Source: Candidatus Planktophila sp. (lineage in GTDB: Bacteria > Actinomycetota > Actinomycetes > Nanopelagicales > Nanopelagicaceae). From it: a stretch of 41,639 nucleotides of DNA. Within the stretch, counting starts at the first letter, position 1. Each line of letters opens with the position of its first letter. Where the stretch lies: assembly GCA_024641555.1 (NCBI GenBank), contig JAHECV010000007.1, positions 4,896 through 46,534 on the forward strand. Direction: 5' to 3'. The notes beneath the pieces are model-generated. The model was not told the origin of the DNA. It made no database searches and saw nothing but the letters and a program-made list of their open reading frames with translations. Made by a program: the position numbers and the translations under genes. Shown piece after piece: positions 16,368 to 24,093 of the stretch.

Positions 16368-16790
16368 ATGTTTAATTCAAAGATGTTTAATTCAAAGAAA
16401 GCTCTAGTAATCGCAGTAATCGCATCATCACTTTTCGGTGGAGTTTCATCAGCGAACGCAGCAGATACTAAAGATGCGGCAGTTGCTCGCGCCCAGGCGC
16501 AAGCAACTTTTAAAACACAGATGGATTCTTATATCAGCGCACATCGCGCAATCGTTGATGCTCGGCGCGCAGCAGGTGCAAAAGCGCTTGCAGATTTCCA
16601 AGCAGCACTTGCTACCGTTACAACAGATGCACAACTTCAAGCAGCTAAAGATGCGCGCAAGAGCGCAAACGCAGCAGCAGAAGCAACTGCAAAGGCAGCA
16701 GAGGCTGCACTCGTAAAGCCAGCAAAGCCAGCAAAACCGGTAAAGGCGGCAAAGCCTGCGGCGTCGCCAACTGCTTCACCAAAGGCGTAA
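16368..16790 (+). CDS. secreted Ala-rich helical protein with Pro/Lys-rich tail
   Basis: The 140-residue protein begins with a signal peptide: a basic start, a hydrophobic core A-L-V-I-A-V-I-A-S-S-L-F-G-G-V, and a likely signal peptidase I site after A-N-A (about residue 32). The mature part is a charged, Ala-rich helix to about residue 112, then a repeated P-A-K-P / K-A-A-K-P tail ending in S-P-T-A-S-P. I do not recognise a family; it may bind the cell wall. The start is duplicated: M-F-N-S-K occurs twice in a perfect 15-bp tandem repeat (16368-16397), so initiation at 16383 is possible. A GGAGG at the right distance favours 16368. The gene sits between rho and rpmE and is followed by a strong terminator. 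Confidence 0.75.
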   Translation: MFNSKMFNSKKALVIAVIASSLFGGVSSANAADTKDAAVARAQAQATFKTQMDSYISAHRAIVDARRAAGAKALADFQAALATVTTDAQLQAAKDARKSANAAAEATAKAAEAALVKPAKPAKPVKAAKPAASPTASPKA

Positions 16791-16805
16791 CTCTTTCTAT
16801 CAAGG

Positions 16806-16862
16806 GAGCGAAATCCGCAAAATCCATGCGACCCCTGCTTGGATTTTGCGGTTTTCGCTTTT
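16806..16862 (+). terminator. long-stem intrinsic terminator after secreted-protein gene
   Basis: Arms 16806-16826 and 16840-16860 pair over about 20 positions with one T-T mismatch, around the core CCGCAAAATCC/GGATTTTGCGG, with a 13-base loop. A short TTTT follows the stem. It separates the secreted-protein transcript from rpmE. Confidence 0.85.
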
Positions 16863-16870
16863 CGCGAGAG

Positions 16871-16955
16871 GATTAGCGCCTAGCCAAACTATTGGCGCTG
16901 ATGGCCCTGGTTCACCGCTTCTGGCGGACCCAGACATAGAAAAAGGAATATAAAA
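16871..16955 (+). promoter_or_regulatory. structured 5' leader of rpmE, candidate L31 autoregulatory element
   Basis: Two mutually exclusive hairpins are possible: AGCGCC/GGCGCT (16875-16880, 16894-16899) and GCCAA/TTGGC (16883-16887, 16892-16896). A third hairpin (16907-16933) has CTGGT/ACCCAG with one bulge, enclosing CCGC/GCGG. An AAGGA ribosome site follows. Leaders of L31 genes in actinobacteria have been proposed as ribosomal-protein-binding RNAs; whether this one matches that model was not tested. Confidence 0.45.
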
Positions 16956-17165
16956 ATGAAGAAAGATATTCACCCAGAATATAAAGAGACCCAAGTAACT
17001 TGTGGTTGCGGCGAAAAGTTTGTAACTCGCTCAACAGTTGCCAGTGGATCTATCTACGTTGAAGTTTGTTCAGTCTGCCACCCGTTCTACACCGGCAAGC
17101 AGCGCATCCTCGATACTGGTGGACGTGTAGCTAAGTTCGAAGAACGCTTCGGTAAGAAGAAGTAG
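16956..17165 (+). CDS. rpmE: ribosomal protein bL31, zinc-binding (C+) form
   Basis: The 69-residue large-subunit protein has N-terminal M-K-K-D-I-H-P-E-Y, the usual bL31 start. C16 and C18 (C-G-C-G) with C38 and C41 (C-S-V-C-H-P-F) form the zinc site of the C+ paralogue. Y-T-G-K-Q and the basic tail are conserved. Zinc-free C-minus copies are used by many actinobacteria in zinc starvation, but none is seen here. The start has AAGGA 11 bases upstream. It has its own structured leader and strong terminator, so it is a single-gene unit. Confidence 0.96.
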   Translation: MKKDIHPEYKETQVTCGCGEKFVTRSTVASGSIYVEVCSVCHPFYTGKQRILDTGGRVAKFEERFGKKK

Positions 17166-17172
17166 CTTTTTT

Positions 17173-17221
17173 AAAAGACCGCATCGCAGCCCTTTGAGGT
17201 TGCGACGCGGTCTTTTTATTT
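17173..17221 (+). terminator. intrinsic terminator of rpmE
   Basis: Arms 17173-17188 and 17201-17216 pair with a single A-C mismatch (AAGACCGC-A-TCGCA / TGCGA-C-GCGGTCTT) around a 12-base loop. They are followed by TTATTT, part of a continuous T-rich tail. Confidence 0.9.
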
Positions 17222-17222
17222 C

Positions 17223-17249
17223 TTGAACATATCTACCTGTTGTTACTTT
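17223..17249 (+). promoter_or_regulatory. candidate promoter of prfA-prmC-tsaC unit
   Basis: TTGAAC (17223-17228) and TACTTT (17244-17249) are 15 bp apart, directly after the rpmE terminator. They would give a short leader containing the strong ribosome site AAAGGAG. The spacing is slightly short, so the exact -10 hexamer is uncertain. Confidence 0.4.
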
Positions 17250-17272
17250 AAATAAACGGAAAGGAGAAGCCC

Positions 17273-18361
17273 GTGGCCCAAGATAACGATCGCTTTGCAT
17301 CAGCACATGAGATGGTGCGCGAATATCAAGAACTTGAAAAGCAGATGGCCGATCCTTCCATCCATGAAGATCAAGGCAAGGCGCGCCAACTCGGTCGCCG
17401 CTATGCCCAACTTGGTCCAGTTGTTGCCGGCTTTAACGCCTGGAAATCTGCCGCAGATGATCTAGAGGCTGCGCGTGAGATGGCGCAAGAAGATGAATCT
17501 TTCGCATCTGAACTTCCAGCGATGGAGACCTTAGTTGAAGCTGCCGCCGATAAATTAGAAGAGCTGTTATTGCCACGTGATCCCAACGATGATCGCGATG
17601 TAATTATTGAAGTTAAAGCGGGCGCTGGCGGAGATGAATCAGCGCTCTTCGCTGGTGATCTAGTGCGTATGTACCAACGCTATGCCGAAAAGCGTAATTG
17701 GAAAGTTGAAGTCATCGATATGACTGAGTCGGATTTAGGCGGCTATAAAGATATTTCGTTGGCGATTAAATCTAAGGGAACTCCCGAACCCGGAACAACA
17801 CCTTATGCGCGCTTAAAGTTTGAAGGTGGCGTACACCGCGTGCAACGCGTTCCCGAAACTGAAAGCCAAGGACGAATTCATACATCTGCAGCCGGTGTAC
17901 TTGTCTTGCCCGAGGCAGAAGAAGTCGATGTCGAACTAAATATGAACGATGTCCGCGTAGATGTTTATCGCTCATCAGGGCCTGGCGGGCAATCAGTTAA
18001 CACAACTGACTCGGCAGTGCGCCTTACCCACGTCCCAACCGGAATCGTTGTTTCATGCCAGAACGAAAAATCTCAACTGCAGAATAAAGAATCTGCGCTA
18101 CGTATTTTGCGGGCACGTTTGCTCGCTGATGCCCAAGAAAAAGCGGAAGCGGCGGCGATGGCAGAACGTAAGAGCCAGGTGCGCACAGTGGATCGTTCAG
18201 AGCGAATCCGCACATATAACTATCCCGAAAATCGCCTCAGCGATCACCGCGTAAATTACAAATCAAATAACTTAGATTCAGTTCTCAACGGAGAACTAGA
18301 TGATGTAGTTCAAGCTTTACTCGATGCCGATAAGGCGGCAAAGCTCTCTTCAACAAACTAA
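17273..18361 (+). CDS. prfA: peptide chain release factor 1
   Basis: The 362-residue factor reads UAA and UAG stop codons and releases the peptide. The G-G-Q motif is at 238-240 ([10 protein letters not shown]). The codon-recognition tripeptide is P-E-T (194-196), the P-x-T form that marks RF1; RF2 would have S-P-F. The length is normal for the family. The GTG start is preceded by an excellent AAGGAGA. It leads a unit with prmC, whose product methylates the Gln of this G-G-Q motif; the gap is 29 bases. Confidence 0.97.
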   Translation: MAQDNDRFASAHEMVREYQELEKQMADPSIHEDQGKARQLGRRYAQLGPVVAGFNAWKSAADDLEAAREMAQEDESFASELPAMETLVEAAADKLEELLLPRDPNDDRDVIIEVKAGAGGDESALFAGDLVRMYQRYAEKRNWKVEVIDMTESDLGGYKDISLAIKSKGTPEPGTTPYARLKFEGGVHRVQRVPETESQGRIHTSAAGVLVLPEAEEVDVELNMNDVRVDVYRSSGPGGQSVNTTDSAVRLTHVPTGIVVSCQNEKSQLQNKESALRILRARLLADAQEKAEAAAMAERKSQVRTVDRSERIRTYNYPENRLSDHRVNYKSNNLDSVLNGELDDVVQALLDADKAAKLSSTN

Positions 18362-18390
18362 GCCCAAGAAAAAGAGAAAATCAAAAGAGA

Positions 18391-19254
18391 ATGAGCGAAA
18401 TTAAGAGCCTGCTTCGTTCAGCAAAAGAGAAGTTAGCCGCAGCAGATATCTCCGAAATCGATGCCGAGCATTTATTTGCCTACGTTATTGGCGTGACGCG
18501 CATGGATCTACATAACTCAGTTAAGTTAGATGCAACCCTTAAATCTCTCGGCGATTTCGGTGTAATCGAAGATACCTTTGCCAAGTTGATTTCTCGCCGC
18601 GCTTCTCACGAACCGCTGCAATATCTAACTGGCACCGCATATTTTCGCCATTTAGAAATCGAAGTCGGACCCGGTGTTTTAGTGCCCCGTCCCGAGAGTG
18701 AATTGCTAGTTGAGGCGGTGCTGACCCATATCGCTAATTTGGAGAAGAAAGTTTCTGGCGAGATATCTGTAATTGATCTTGGCGCAGGTTCTGGCGCTCT
18801 TTCACTTGCGATTGCAACTGAAGCGCCACGCTCAAGAGTTATCGCTGTTGAGAAGAGCCCAGAAGCAATCGAATGGCTGAAGAAAAATGTAGCGAAGATT
18901 TCGGAGAACGTGCGCGTTGTCGAAGGCGATGTAGCCGATGTATTGCCGGGCGTGAAATGTGACATTGTCATTGCAAATCCTCCATATATTCCTAATTCAC
19001 AAACCCTGCCGCGTGATGTTGCTGAACACGAACCACATATTGCGCTCTTTGGTGGCGAGACCGGAATGGAACTTCCACAACGATTCATCAACTCAGCCGC
19101 GCGTTTGTTAAAAAGTGGGGGAGTCTTAGCGATCGAACATACAGAAGAACAAGGCGCTGCTATCGATGCCATCCTCTCTAAAGAATTTAACGAAATTGTT
19201 CTGCATCAAGATTTAACGGGCCGTCCCCGCTGGACATCAGCGGTTAGAAAGTAA
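18391..19254 (+). CDS. prmC: release factor glutamine methyltransferase
   Basis: The 287-residue SAM-dependent enzyme (HemK family) methylates the Gln of the G-G-Q motif in release factors, raising termination efficiency. The SAM-binding motif is D-L-G-A-G-S-G-A-L-S-L at 129-139, and the catalytic N-P-P-Y is at 196-199. The N-terminal helical substrate domain occupies roughly the first 80 residues and ends with R-A-S-H-E-P-L-Q-Y-L-T-G. It sits directly after prfA, its substrate gene, and 5 bases before the TsaC-like gene. Confidence 0.96.
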   Translation: MSEIKSLLRSAKEKLAAADISEIDAEHLFAYVIGVTRMDLHNSVKLDATLKSLGDFGVIEDTFAKLISRRASHEPLQYLTGTAYFRHLEIEVGPGVLVPRPESELLVEAVLTHIANLEKKVSGEISVIDLGAGSGALSLAIATEAPRSRVIAVEKSPEAIEWLKKNVAKISENVRVVEGDVADVLPGVKCDIVIANPPYIPNSQTLPRDVAEHEPHIALFGGETGMELPQRFINSAARLLKSGGVLAIEHTEEQGAAIDAILSKEFNEIVLHQDLTGRPRWTSAVRK

Positions 19255-19259
19255 AAACC

Positions 19260-19898
19260 ATGGCGCTAATTGATTTGAACTCAGGTAACCAGAGCGATCA
19301 CATCGCAACGGCGGCTGCGGCGTTAAAAGATGGGTATGTAATAGTTGCCCCGCTCGAGAATTCTTATGCACTTGTTACAGATGCCTTTTTTCATGATGCG
19401 GTACGTGCGTTGCACGTTTTGCGCGGTGATGCACTCGGAATATCTGCACAGGTCTTGATTTCATCCGCTGCGGCAATCGATGGAATCGCACGCGAAGTAA
19501 GCGATGAGGTGCGCGCTCTTATGGAGAATTTCTGGCCGGGATTACTTTCGTTAAATTTAAAACCACAGCGCGGCCTAAATTGGGATCTGGGAGATGGTCA
19601 AGAATTAGATTCATTTAGCGCTCGAGTTCCGGCTGCAGAATTTATTTCGCAAGTAGCAAAAGCACATGGCCCACTCGCCGTTGCATCTGCGGCTCACGCC
19701 GGAAAATCTGCAATTAGTGATCCATCGCAATTAAATTTCAACGAAATTGAAGTTGCTGCGATCTTCTCTTCTGGACCTCTTGCGCAAGGCCCCGCGAGCA
19801 CCGTCGTTGCCTGCGATGGGGATACGCCCCGCATAGTTCGCATTGGGGCTATCTCGGTTGAGCAAATCACAGCGATCGCACCTAACATTTCTGCGTAG
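19260..19898 (+). CDS. TsaC/Sua5/YrdC-family protein with altered active-site motifs
   Basis: The 212 residues align along their length with actinobacterial TsaC, which makes threonylcarbamoyl-AMP for the t6A tRNA modification. Family-like segments include N-F-W-P-G, N-W-D-L-G-D, S-A-R-V-P, G-P-A-S-T-V-V and R-I-G-A-I-S, and the location after prmC is the standard one. Yet three signature blocks are changed. P-T-(D/E)-T-V-Y-G is P-L-E-N-S-Y-A, the K-x-R nucleotide-binding block is L-R-G-D-A-L-G, and S-A-N-x-(S/T)-G is S-A-A-H-A-G, losing the catalytic-site Asn. The frame is intact, so it is expressed but probably has lost or changed TsaC activity. The start ATG 5 bases after prmC suits translational coupling. 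Confidence 0.85.
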   Translation: MALIDLNSGNQSDHIATAAAALKDGYVIVAPLENSYALVTDAFFHDAVRALHVLRGDALGISAQVLISSAAAIDGIAREVSDEVRALMENFWPGLLSLNLKPQRGLNWDLGDGQELDSFSARVPAAEFISQVAKAHGPLAVASAAHAGKSAISDPSQLNFNEIEVAAIFSSGPLAQGPASTVVACDGDTPRIVRIGAISVEQITAIAPNISA

Positions 19899-19905
19899 TA
19901 AGGCT

Positions 19906-19911
19906 TAGGCT
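19906..19911 (+). promoter_or_regulatory. -10 box TAGGCT, leaderless start of glyA
   Basis: TAGGCT lies 7 bases before the ATG at 19919, inside the 20-bp gap after the TsaC-like gene. It separates the glyA transcript start from the prfA unit. No Shine-Dalgarno sequence is present. Confidence 0.6.
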
Positions 19912-19918
19912 TGCGCGC

Positions 19919-21184
19919 ATGAGCGCAGATACTTTCTATGGCCCCGATTTCCAACTACTAAGCCAGCAAGATCCAGATATCGCCGCCGTCCTACTTTCAG
20001 AGTTAAAACGTCAGCAGACCAATCTGCAGTTGATTGCATCAGAAAACTTCACTTCACGCGCAGTACTTGCAACGCTTGGATCTACGCTCTCCAATAAATA
20101 TGCAGAGGGCTACCCTGGTAAGCGCTACTACGGTGGCTGCGAAGAAGTAGATAAAGCAGAGACGATTGCGATTGATCGCGCCAAAGCTTTATTCGGCGCA
20201 GAACATGCAAATGTGCAACCTCACTCTGGTGCCAGCGCCAACGTCGCCGTATATCAAGCATTTACCAAGCCTGGTGACACGGTGCTCGCCATGTCGCTTC
20301 CACACGGTGGCCACTTAACTCACGGTTCACACGTCAACTTTTCCGGAAAGTGGTTTAACGTCGAGTCTTACGGAGTACGTCAAGATAACGAGTTAATTGA
20401 TTACGACGAACTTCGCGAGATCGCAATTCGCACCAAGCCAAAGATGATCTGTTCCGGCGCTACCGCGTACCCGTCACTTATCGACTTTGAAAAGATCCGC
20501 GCTATCTGTGATGAAGTCGGGGCGATTATGTGGGTAGATGCCGCGCACTTCATCGGCTTAGTTGCAGGTAAGGCGATTCCATCACCAGTTCCTTATGCCG
20601 ATGTTGTCTCATTTACTACTCATAAAGTTTTGCGCGGACCGCGCGGTGGCATGATCTTGGCAAAAGCTGAGCACGCCGCAGCGATTGATAAGGCGGTCTT
20701 CCCGGGAATGCAGGGTGGACCAATCATGTCTGCAGTTGCCGGCAAAGCAGTTGCGCTCGCAGAATGTGCAACCCCTGCTTATCAAAAGTATGCCAAGGAT
20801 GTAATTGTTAATGCGCAAGCGCTAGCAGCAGCGCTTGAAAAAGAGGGAATGCGCGCTGTATCCGGTGGAACCCAAACCCATTTAGCTTTGATGGATATTC
20901 GCAGCACGGGCGTTACTGGAAAGGTTGCCGACGAACGTTGCGGCGCAGCAGGCATTGTTATGAATAAGAACTCGATTCCATACGATCCAGAAAAGCCAGG
21001 CATTACCAGCGGTATTCGCGTCGGAACACCTGCAACAACAACTCAAGGTATGGGCGTTCCCGAGATGCAGCAGATTGCATCGCTAATTTCGCGCGCCATC
21101 AAAACTGATGATGCCAAAGCACACTCTGATATTAAATCTGAAGTGCATGCACTGACCGCGCGCTTTCCGATTTATACCGCTTAA
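19919..21184 (+). CDS. glyA: serine hydroxymethyltransferase
   Basis: The 421-residue PLP enzyme interconverts serine and glycine and charges tetrahydrofolate with one-carbon units. The PLP lysine is K236 in T-T-H-K-V-L-R-G-P-R-G-G; V replaces the usual T after the Lys. S-E-N-F-T-S, Y-A-E-G-Y-P-G-K-R-Y-Y-G-G and the active-site D-A-A-H-F are intact. In Streptomyces glyA is also found between the tsaC region and the wecA-atp block, whereas mycobacteria lack it here. It starts from a leaderless promoter and is followed after 16 bases by the WecA-type gene. Confidence 0.97.
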   Translation: MSADTFYGPDFQLLSQQDPDIAAVLLSELKRQQTNLQLIASENFTSRAVLATLGSTLSNKYAEGYPGKRYYGGCEEVDKAETIAIDRAKALFGAEHANVQPHSGASANVAVYQAFTKPGDTVLAMSLPHGGHLTHGSHVNFSGKWFNVESYGVRQDNELIDYDELREIAIRTKPKMICSGATAYPSLIDFEKIRAICDEVGAIMWVDAAHFIGLVAGKAIPSPVPYADVVSFTTHKVLRGPRGGMILAKAEHAAAIDKAVFPGMQGGPIMSAVAGKAVALAECATPAYQKYAKDVIVNAQALAAALEKEGMRAVSGGTQTHLALMDIRSTGVTGKVADERCGAAGIVMNKNSIPYDPEKPGITSGIRVGTPATTTQGMGVPEMQQIASLISRAIKTDDAKAHSDIKSEVHALTARFPIYTA

Positions 21185-21200
21185 AGGTGGCCGTTAGCGC

Positions 21201-22304
21201 ATGCGCGAATATTTAGTAACACTTCTTCTAGCAGCAGCGCTCTGTTACATAATTACACCTCTGGTTAGAAAATGGGCGCTGCACTTTGGCGTTGTCTCCG
21301 AGATTCGCAAGCGTGATATTCACGTAATTCCAACTCCACGTTGGGGCGGGCTAGCGATGTGGCTAGCGATGACCGCAACCTTTTTGATCGTTGGAAATCT
21401 GGAACTCGTAGGAAAATCATTTGGCCGCGATGCGCAAGGAATTTTCTTAGCCGGAACATTCTTAGTTATTTTAGGAATGATCGATGATCGATTCGAACTA
21501 GATGCAATTACTAAATTAGCGGGGCAAGCGCTGGCCGCTGGAATCCTGCTGCTCTACGGAATTCAAGTTCTATGGTTGCCAATAAATGGCGTGACTATGT
21601 TGCCGCCCAGCGTTGGACAACTTTTAACCGTCTTCGTCGTTTTGGTAACTATCAACGCCGTTAACTTTGTCGATGGCTTAGATGGCTTAGCTGCCGGCAT
21701 TGTTGCTATCGCGGGCGCAGCATTCTTCGCATTTGCTTACTTGTTAGCAGTTGTTTATGGCTTTAATCGCGCAGGTGCGCCATCTCTAATAACCGCTATT
21801 GCGATCGGCGTCTGTCTAGGCTTCTTGCCACATAACTCTCACCCGGCCCGCATATTTATGGGGGATTCAGGCTCTATGTTCCTTGGCTTGATGCTGGCCG
21901 CATCGGCAATTACCTTGACTGGCCAAGTAGATCCAAATGCAATTAGCGAAGAGAAGTTGGGACCTGCGCTTTTACCTTTACTTCTACCCTTTGCAGTTTT
22001 AGCAATTCCACTGGCTGATTTAACTCTGGCGATCTTGCGCCGTATTCGTGCGGGCAAATCGCCATTTTCTTCAGATAAAGAACACCTACATCACCGCATC
22101 ATGCGCGCTGGCAATACCCAGATTCGTACCGCAGCGATTATGTATCTCTGGACGGCAACAATTGCTTTCCCAGTGACCGTTTCAGCCTTCGCGCCGTTGT
22201 GGGTGTCTGCGATATTTGCCGGCGCGATGTTGGCTTTTACAATCTTTTTTAGCCGCGGGAAATCTAAATCTCTGCGTACCAATGAGAGCAAGATCGATGT
22301 CTAA
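21201..22304 (+). CDS. wecA: undecaprenyl-phosphate N-acetylglucosamine-1-phosphate transferase (WecA/TagO type)
   Basis: The 367-residue membrane enzyme puts GlcNAc-1-phosphate on the lipid carrier, the first step of cell-wall glycopolymer linkage. It has about eleven hydrophobic helices. The catalytic loops are intact: D-D-R-F-E-L-D (Mg site), N-F-V-D-G-L-D-G-L-A and the H-N-S-H-P-A-R-I-F-M-G-D-S-G-S loop. The WecA-type loop D-K-E-H-L-H-H-R is also present, which separates it from MraY. The position just upstream of the ATP synthase operon is the same as in Mycobacterium (rfe/wecA). AAAGGTGG precedes the ATG. Its stop overlaps the next start by 8 bases. Confidence 0.92.
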   Translation: MREYLVTLLLAAALCYIITPLVRKWALHFGVVSEIRKRDIHVIPTPRWGGLAMWLAMTATFLIVGNLELVGKSFGRDAQGIFLAGTFLVILGMIDDRFELDAITKLAGQALAAGILLLYGIQVLWLPINGVTMLPPSVGQLLTVFVVLVTINAVNFVDGLDGLAAGIVAIAGAAFFAFAYLLAVVYGFNRAGAPSLITAIAIGVCLGFLPHNSHPARIFMGDSGSMFLGLMLAASAITLTGQVDPNAISEEKLGPALLPLLLPFAVLAIPLADLTLAILRRIRAGKSPFSSDKEHLHHRIMRAGNTQIRTAAIMYLWTATIAFPVTVSAFAPLWVSAIFAGAMLAFTIFFSRGKSKSLRTNESKIDV

Positions 22305-22740
22305 AAAAATTAGTGAAGATCAATCAAATGAATCACAACTTCTTCGCGGCGCTGTTAAACCAACTTTAAGCGTTGGCGTTATTGCCATAATTGTCTTCAC
22401 TGCAATGCGCGGTCTGGCTGGTTTCTACGGCGCACTACTTGCACAATTTATCGTCGCTATTTATTTCATAGTTCATATCTTGGTTTCTCGTTTGACTCGA
22501 AATCTCGATCCGATCAGCACGATGGCAATGGCGCTTTTTTCATACTTTGCCAAACTCTTCTTTCTTGGCCTCTTCTTATGGGCCCTGGCCAAATACACCG
22601 ATCGCGATGTAATCGACCGGCTGAGCTTTGGAGTAGCCGCCTGCGCCTTGACGATAGCCTGGCTCGGCGGTGAGATCGCTAGTTACCTCAAACTCAAAAC
22701 TCATCTACCATTGCCACCTCAAGCAACCAGGGGGTCTTAA
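22297..22740 (+). CDS. AtpI-like membrane protein of the ATP synthase operon
   Basis: The 147-residue protein has four hydrophobic segments at about 26-48, 52-68, 80-105 and 115-130, the layout of the ATP synthase I family. AtpI-type proteins help assemble the c-ring and may move Mg2+ during assembly. The ATG at 22297 is chosen because it overlaps the wecA stop by 8 bases and gives a normal N-terminus (M-S-K-K-I-S-E-D); an upstream in-frame ATG at 22216 lies well inside wecA. The assignment rests mainly on membrane layout and position, as sequence conservation in this family is low. Confidence 0.7.
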   Translation: MSKKISEDQSNESQLLRGAVKPTLSVGVIAIIVFTAMRGLAGFYGALLAQFIVAIYFIVHILVSRLTRNLDPISTMAMALFSYFAKLFFLGLFLWALAKYTDRDVIDRLSFGVAACALTIAWLGGEIASYLKLKTHLPLPPQATRGS

Positions 22741-22741
22741 G

Positions 22742-22945
22742 TTGAGCAACAGCAACCAGAACAAGCGCGATGAAAACGCTATGTGGACCATCCTCGGCTA
22801 CCTCCTATCTGGCCTGCTCTTCTGGGGCGGGGTTGGCTATGCCGCAGATAAGTGGCTCGGAACCGGATACCTGGTCTTGGTCGGGCTATTGGTCGGAATG
22901 GGCGGGGCCATCTATCTGGTCTGGCTCCGATTCGGGCGCGAATAG
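22742..22945 (+). CDS. AtpZ/AtpI-type small membrane protein
   Basis: The 67-residue protein has two helices and the AtpZ-type pattern: W-T-I-L-G-Y-L-L-S-G, a G-Y-A-A-D-K-W-L-G hairpin, then G-M-G-G-A-I-Y-L-V-W. This matches the small family encoded ahead of F1Fo operons that acts with AtpI in c-ring assembly or Mg2+/Ca2+ transport. The TTG at 22742, one base after the previous stop and with GGGGG about 9 bases upstream, is preferred. The first ATG, at 22781, would leave a 54-residue protein lacking the charged N-terminus. Having two different AtpI-like genes in a row ahead of atpB is noteworthy. Confidence 0.75.
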   Translation: MSNSNQNKRDENAMWTILGYLLSGLLFWGGVGYAADKWLGTGYLVLVGLLVGMGGAIYLVWLRFGRE

Positions 22946-22968
22946 CGCTCAAATCACAGTTTTTCGAT

Positions 22969-22998
22969 TTCACAGGTTGAGCCTTTTGCCCATAAGGT
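22969..22998 (+). promoter_or_regulatory. candidate promoter of the atpBEFHAGDC operon
   Basis: TTCACA (22969-22974) and TAAGGT (22993-22998) are 18 bp apart in the 103-bp gap ahead of atpB. The leader would contain a short hairpin (22996-23002 with 23011-23017) and the ribosome site TAGGAG before the GTG start. The match is moderate. Confidence 0.35.
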
Positions 22999-23048
22999 TG
23001 CCCCGTTACAGGCAATCCCAATAACTCGGCTAAAAAATAGGAGTTCGT

Positions 23049-23837
23049 GTGCTCGCGTTAGTTCGTTCCGGCGCTGAAGGCGAAGGCTTTGTCCCGCCAG
23101 GTACCAAAGACTTCGATCTGCCACCAATTTTTGGTGAGAGCGCCTTCACAACTAAACCAATTTTTCTAGTTCTTCTCTCTGTTGTCGTAATTTCAGTCTT
23201 CTTTATCGCCGCATCACGCAAAGCTGCGATCGTTCCTTCCAAGCTCCAATTCGCCGGCGAGAGCGTTTACGCTTTTGTTCGCAACGATCTTGCTAAAGAT
23301 GTAATTGGCCACGAATTTCTGCGCTTTGTTCCTTACCTATTTACGCTCTTTACTTTTATTCTTGTAAATAACTTATTTGGAATCGTTCCATTCCTTCAAT
23401 TCCCTGCAATGTCACATGTTGGGTTCCCATATGTTCTTGCCGGTTTTACCTTCATGGTTTTCCACTACGTCGGTATTCGCAAGCAAGGTTTTTTCAAGTA
23501 CATCAAAGAGATTATGTTCATGCCAGGTGTTCCAAAGGCTGCCTATATCTTGATTACACCGCTTGAAATTCTTACCTTCTTCTTGGTTCGTCCTTTGACG
23601 CTTTCACTGCGTCTCTTTGCAAATATGTTTGCGGGCCACTTGCTGTTGCTCGTATTTATCTTGGGCGGAGAACATCTAGCTCAAGGTGCAATTGGTTTGA
23701 AGTTGGTTAGCCCATTTGCCTTCGGTATCGGCATTGTGTTGACCTTCTTCGAGTTCATGGTCCAATGTCTACAGGCGTACATCTTTACTCTGTTGACAGC
23801 TCTTTACATCGCCGGCGCCCTTGCCGACGAGCACTAA
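23049..23837 (+). CDS. atpB: ATP synthase Fo subunit a
   Basis: The 262-residue membrane subunit forms the proton half-channels next to the c-ring. R188 in S-L-R-L-F-A-N-M-F-A-G-H is the essential Arg (equivalent to E. coli R210). F-E-F-M-V-Q-C-L-Q-A-Y-I-F near the C-terminus is the last conserved helix. About six hydrophobic helices are visible. The GTG start has AGGAG five bases upstream. It is the first gene of a complete eight-subunit operon in the standard order. Confidence 0.96.
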   Translation: MLALVRSGAEGEGFVPPGTKDFDLPPIFGESAFTTKPIFLVLLSVVVISVFFIAASRKAAIVPSKLQFAGESVYAFVRNDLAKDVIGHEFLRFVPYLFTLFTFILVNNLFGIVPFLQFPAMSHVGFPYVLAGFTFMVFHYVGIRKQGFFKYIKEIMFMPGVPKAAYILITPLEILTFFLVRPLTLSLRLFANMFAGHLLLLVFILGGEHLAQGAIGLKLVSPFAFGIGIVLTFFEFMVQCLQAYIFTLLTALYIAGALADEH

Positions 23838-23861
23838 CAACTAACGAAAGGCAGTAAAAAA

Positions 23862-24065
23862 ATGACAGGCACACTCAACCTGGTCGGTTTTGGCCTCGCA
23901 GCAATTGGTCCTGGTATTGCAACCGGACTTATCTTCGCCGCATACATCAACGGCGTGGCACGTCAGCCTGAAGCACGTAGCGTTCTACAGCCAATCGCGT
24001 TCCTTGGATTCGCGCTCGCTGAAGCTCTCGCACTCTTCGGTCTCGTTCTAGCTTTCGTTCTCTAA
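23862..24065 (+). CDS. atpE: ATP synthase Fo subunit c
   Basis: The 67-residue hairpin protein has two helices joined by the polar loop A-R-Q-P-E. The ion-binding carboxylate is E54 in [10 protein letters not shown]. The Gln/Thr ligands that mark sodium-coupled rings are absent, so it should carry protons, matching the proton pump encoded upstream. [10 protein letters not shown] in helix 1 is the Gly-rich packing segment. GAAAGG precedes the ATG. It is among the shortest c subunits, with hardly any N-terminal extension. Confidence 0.97.
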   Translation: MTGTLNLVGFGLAAIGPGIATGLIFAAYINGVARQPEARSVLQPIAFLGFALAEALALFGLVLAFVL

Positions 24066-24093
24066 TTAGCCCAGAAAATAAACTGAACTAATT

